From Dysgonomonas sp. UBA7710 (GTDB taxonomy: Bacteria; Bacteroidota; Bacteroidia; Bacteroidales; Dysgonomonadaceae), in NCBI RefSeq assembly GCF_002482385.1, contig NZ_DLFW01000014.1, forward strand, positions 1 through 57,679: a stretch of 57,679 nucleotides of DNA. Direction: 5' to 3'. Position numbers and translations under genes: made by a program. Position 1 is the first letter of the stretch, and each line of letters begins with the position of its first letter. Below the pieces are notes generated by a model. The model ran no database searches, was not told the DNA's origin, and saw nothing but the letters and a program-made list of their open reading frames with translations. This document shows positions 57,540 through 57,679 of this stretch, one piece after another.

Positions 57540-57679
57540 AATGTTCTATTATTTTCTGCTACACTTCGTTTCGCTTGAATGTTCATTTTGGCATTGCCCA
57601 AAACGAACCAAAAGGCTAGCGCTTCGTTCCTCGGCGACCCACAATCGGTTTGCCAACTGAAAGTGACGAACGGGCTATC
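57540..57679. repeat. Dispersed non-coding repeat running off the window
   Basis: TATTTTCTGCTACACTTCGT is shared with 45459-45477. It is followed by CATTGCCCAAAACGAACC and AAAAGGCTAGCGCTTCGTTC, words of a common Bacteroidetes intergenic repeat. No coding frame is supported. Confidence 0.5.

Overview
The window looks like the chromosome of a Bacteroidales bacterium, probably close to Dysgonomonas or another Dysgonomonadaceae. The evidence is a SusC/SusD pair, OMP_b-brl-type receptors, many lipoproteins, the Bacteroidetes -7 box TAnnTTTG before several genes, A-rich ribosome sites and moderate GC. The genus is an inference. No rRNA, tRNA, CRISPR array, insertion sequence, integrase or terminase was seen.

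Host genes: two tandem cassettes of a small secreted protein plus a TPR/transmembrane/HTH regulator (4.6-9.1 kb); an NAPE-PLD-like hydrolase, a DUF4230 protein and a TIM-barrel lipoprotein (10.5-13.7 kb); sucCD (13.9-16.0 kb); a large surface protein (16.3-18.1 kb) with a paralogue at 48.8-50.7 kb; three small membrane-anchored paralogues (19.8-21.4 kb); an outer-membrane receptor and a zincin-like protein (23.9-27.3 kb); an XRE regulator (27.7 kb); SusC/SusD (28.2-32.9 kb); a DUF3307/SatD pair (33.1-34.5 kb); an L,D-transpeptidase (42.7 kb); two SRPBCC and one VOC protein (44.1-45.4 kb); small envelope proteins, a DUF4421 protein, a HipA-like/DUF3037 pair, an acetyltransferase and a VOC protein (51.7-57.5 kb).

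Interleaved with these are tailed-phage genes in at least seven separate blocks on both strands: tail assembly chaperone and tape measure (0.1-3.5 kb, minus), portal (9.3 kb), a putative head-tail connector (18.4 kb, minus), a second tape measure (21.4 kb), a long head/tail/lysis operon with protease-scaffold, capsid, two tube-like proteins, fibre-like protein, holin, amidase and u-spanin (34.7-42.5 kb), and a replication/regulation operon with a winged-helix protein, DnaC-like ATPase and sigma-like protein (46.0-48.7 kb). Gene fragments from the same set lie at 3.7, 20.8 and 23.6 kb.

The most striking observation is a shared upstream signal. TTATCTATAC occurs ten times, and in eight of these a TTATCA-like box (TTATCA, TTATGA or TAATCA) sits exactly 13 nt upstream. 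It precedes every phage block, usually 11-19 nt before the ATG, and differs from the host TAnnTTTG promoter. The sigma-like protein at 47.8 kb is a candidate reader. Together this suggests one co-regulated phage-derived particle system scattered among host genes: a dispersed prophage, a domesticated particle or a gene-transfer-agent-like system. Other items of note are a probable programmed -1 frameshift in the tail chaperone, a two-copy structured RNA element, a third RNA candidate, and several families of intergenic repeats.
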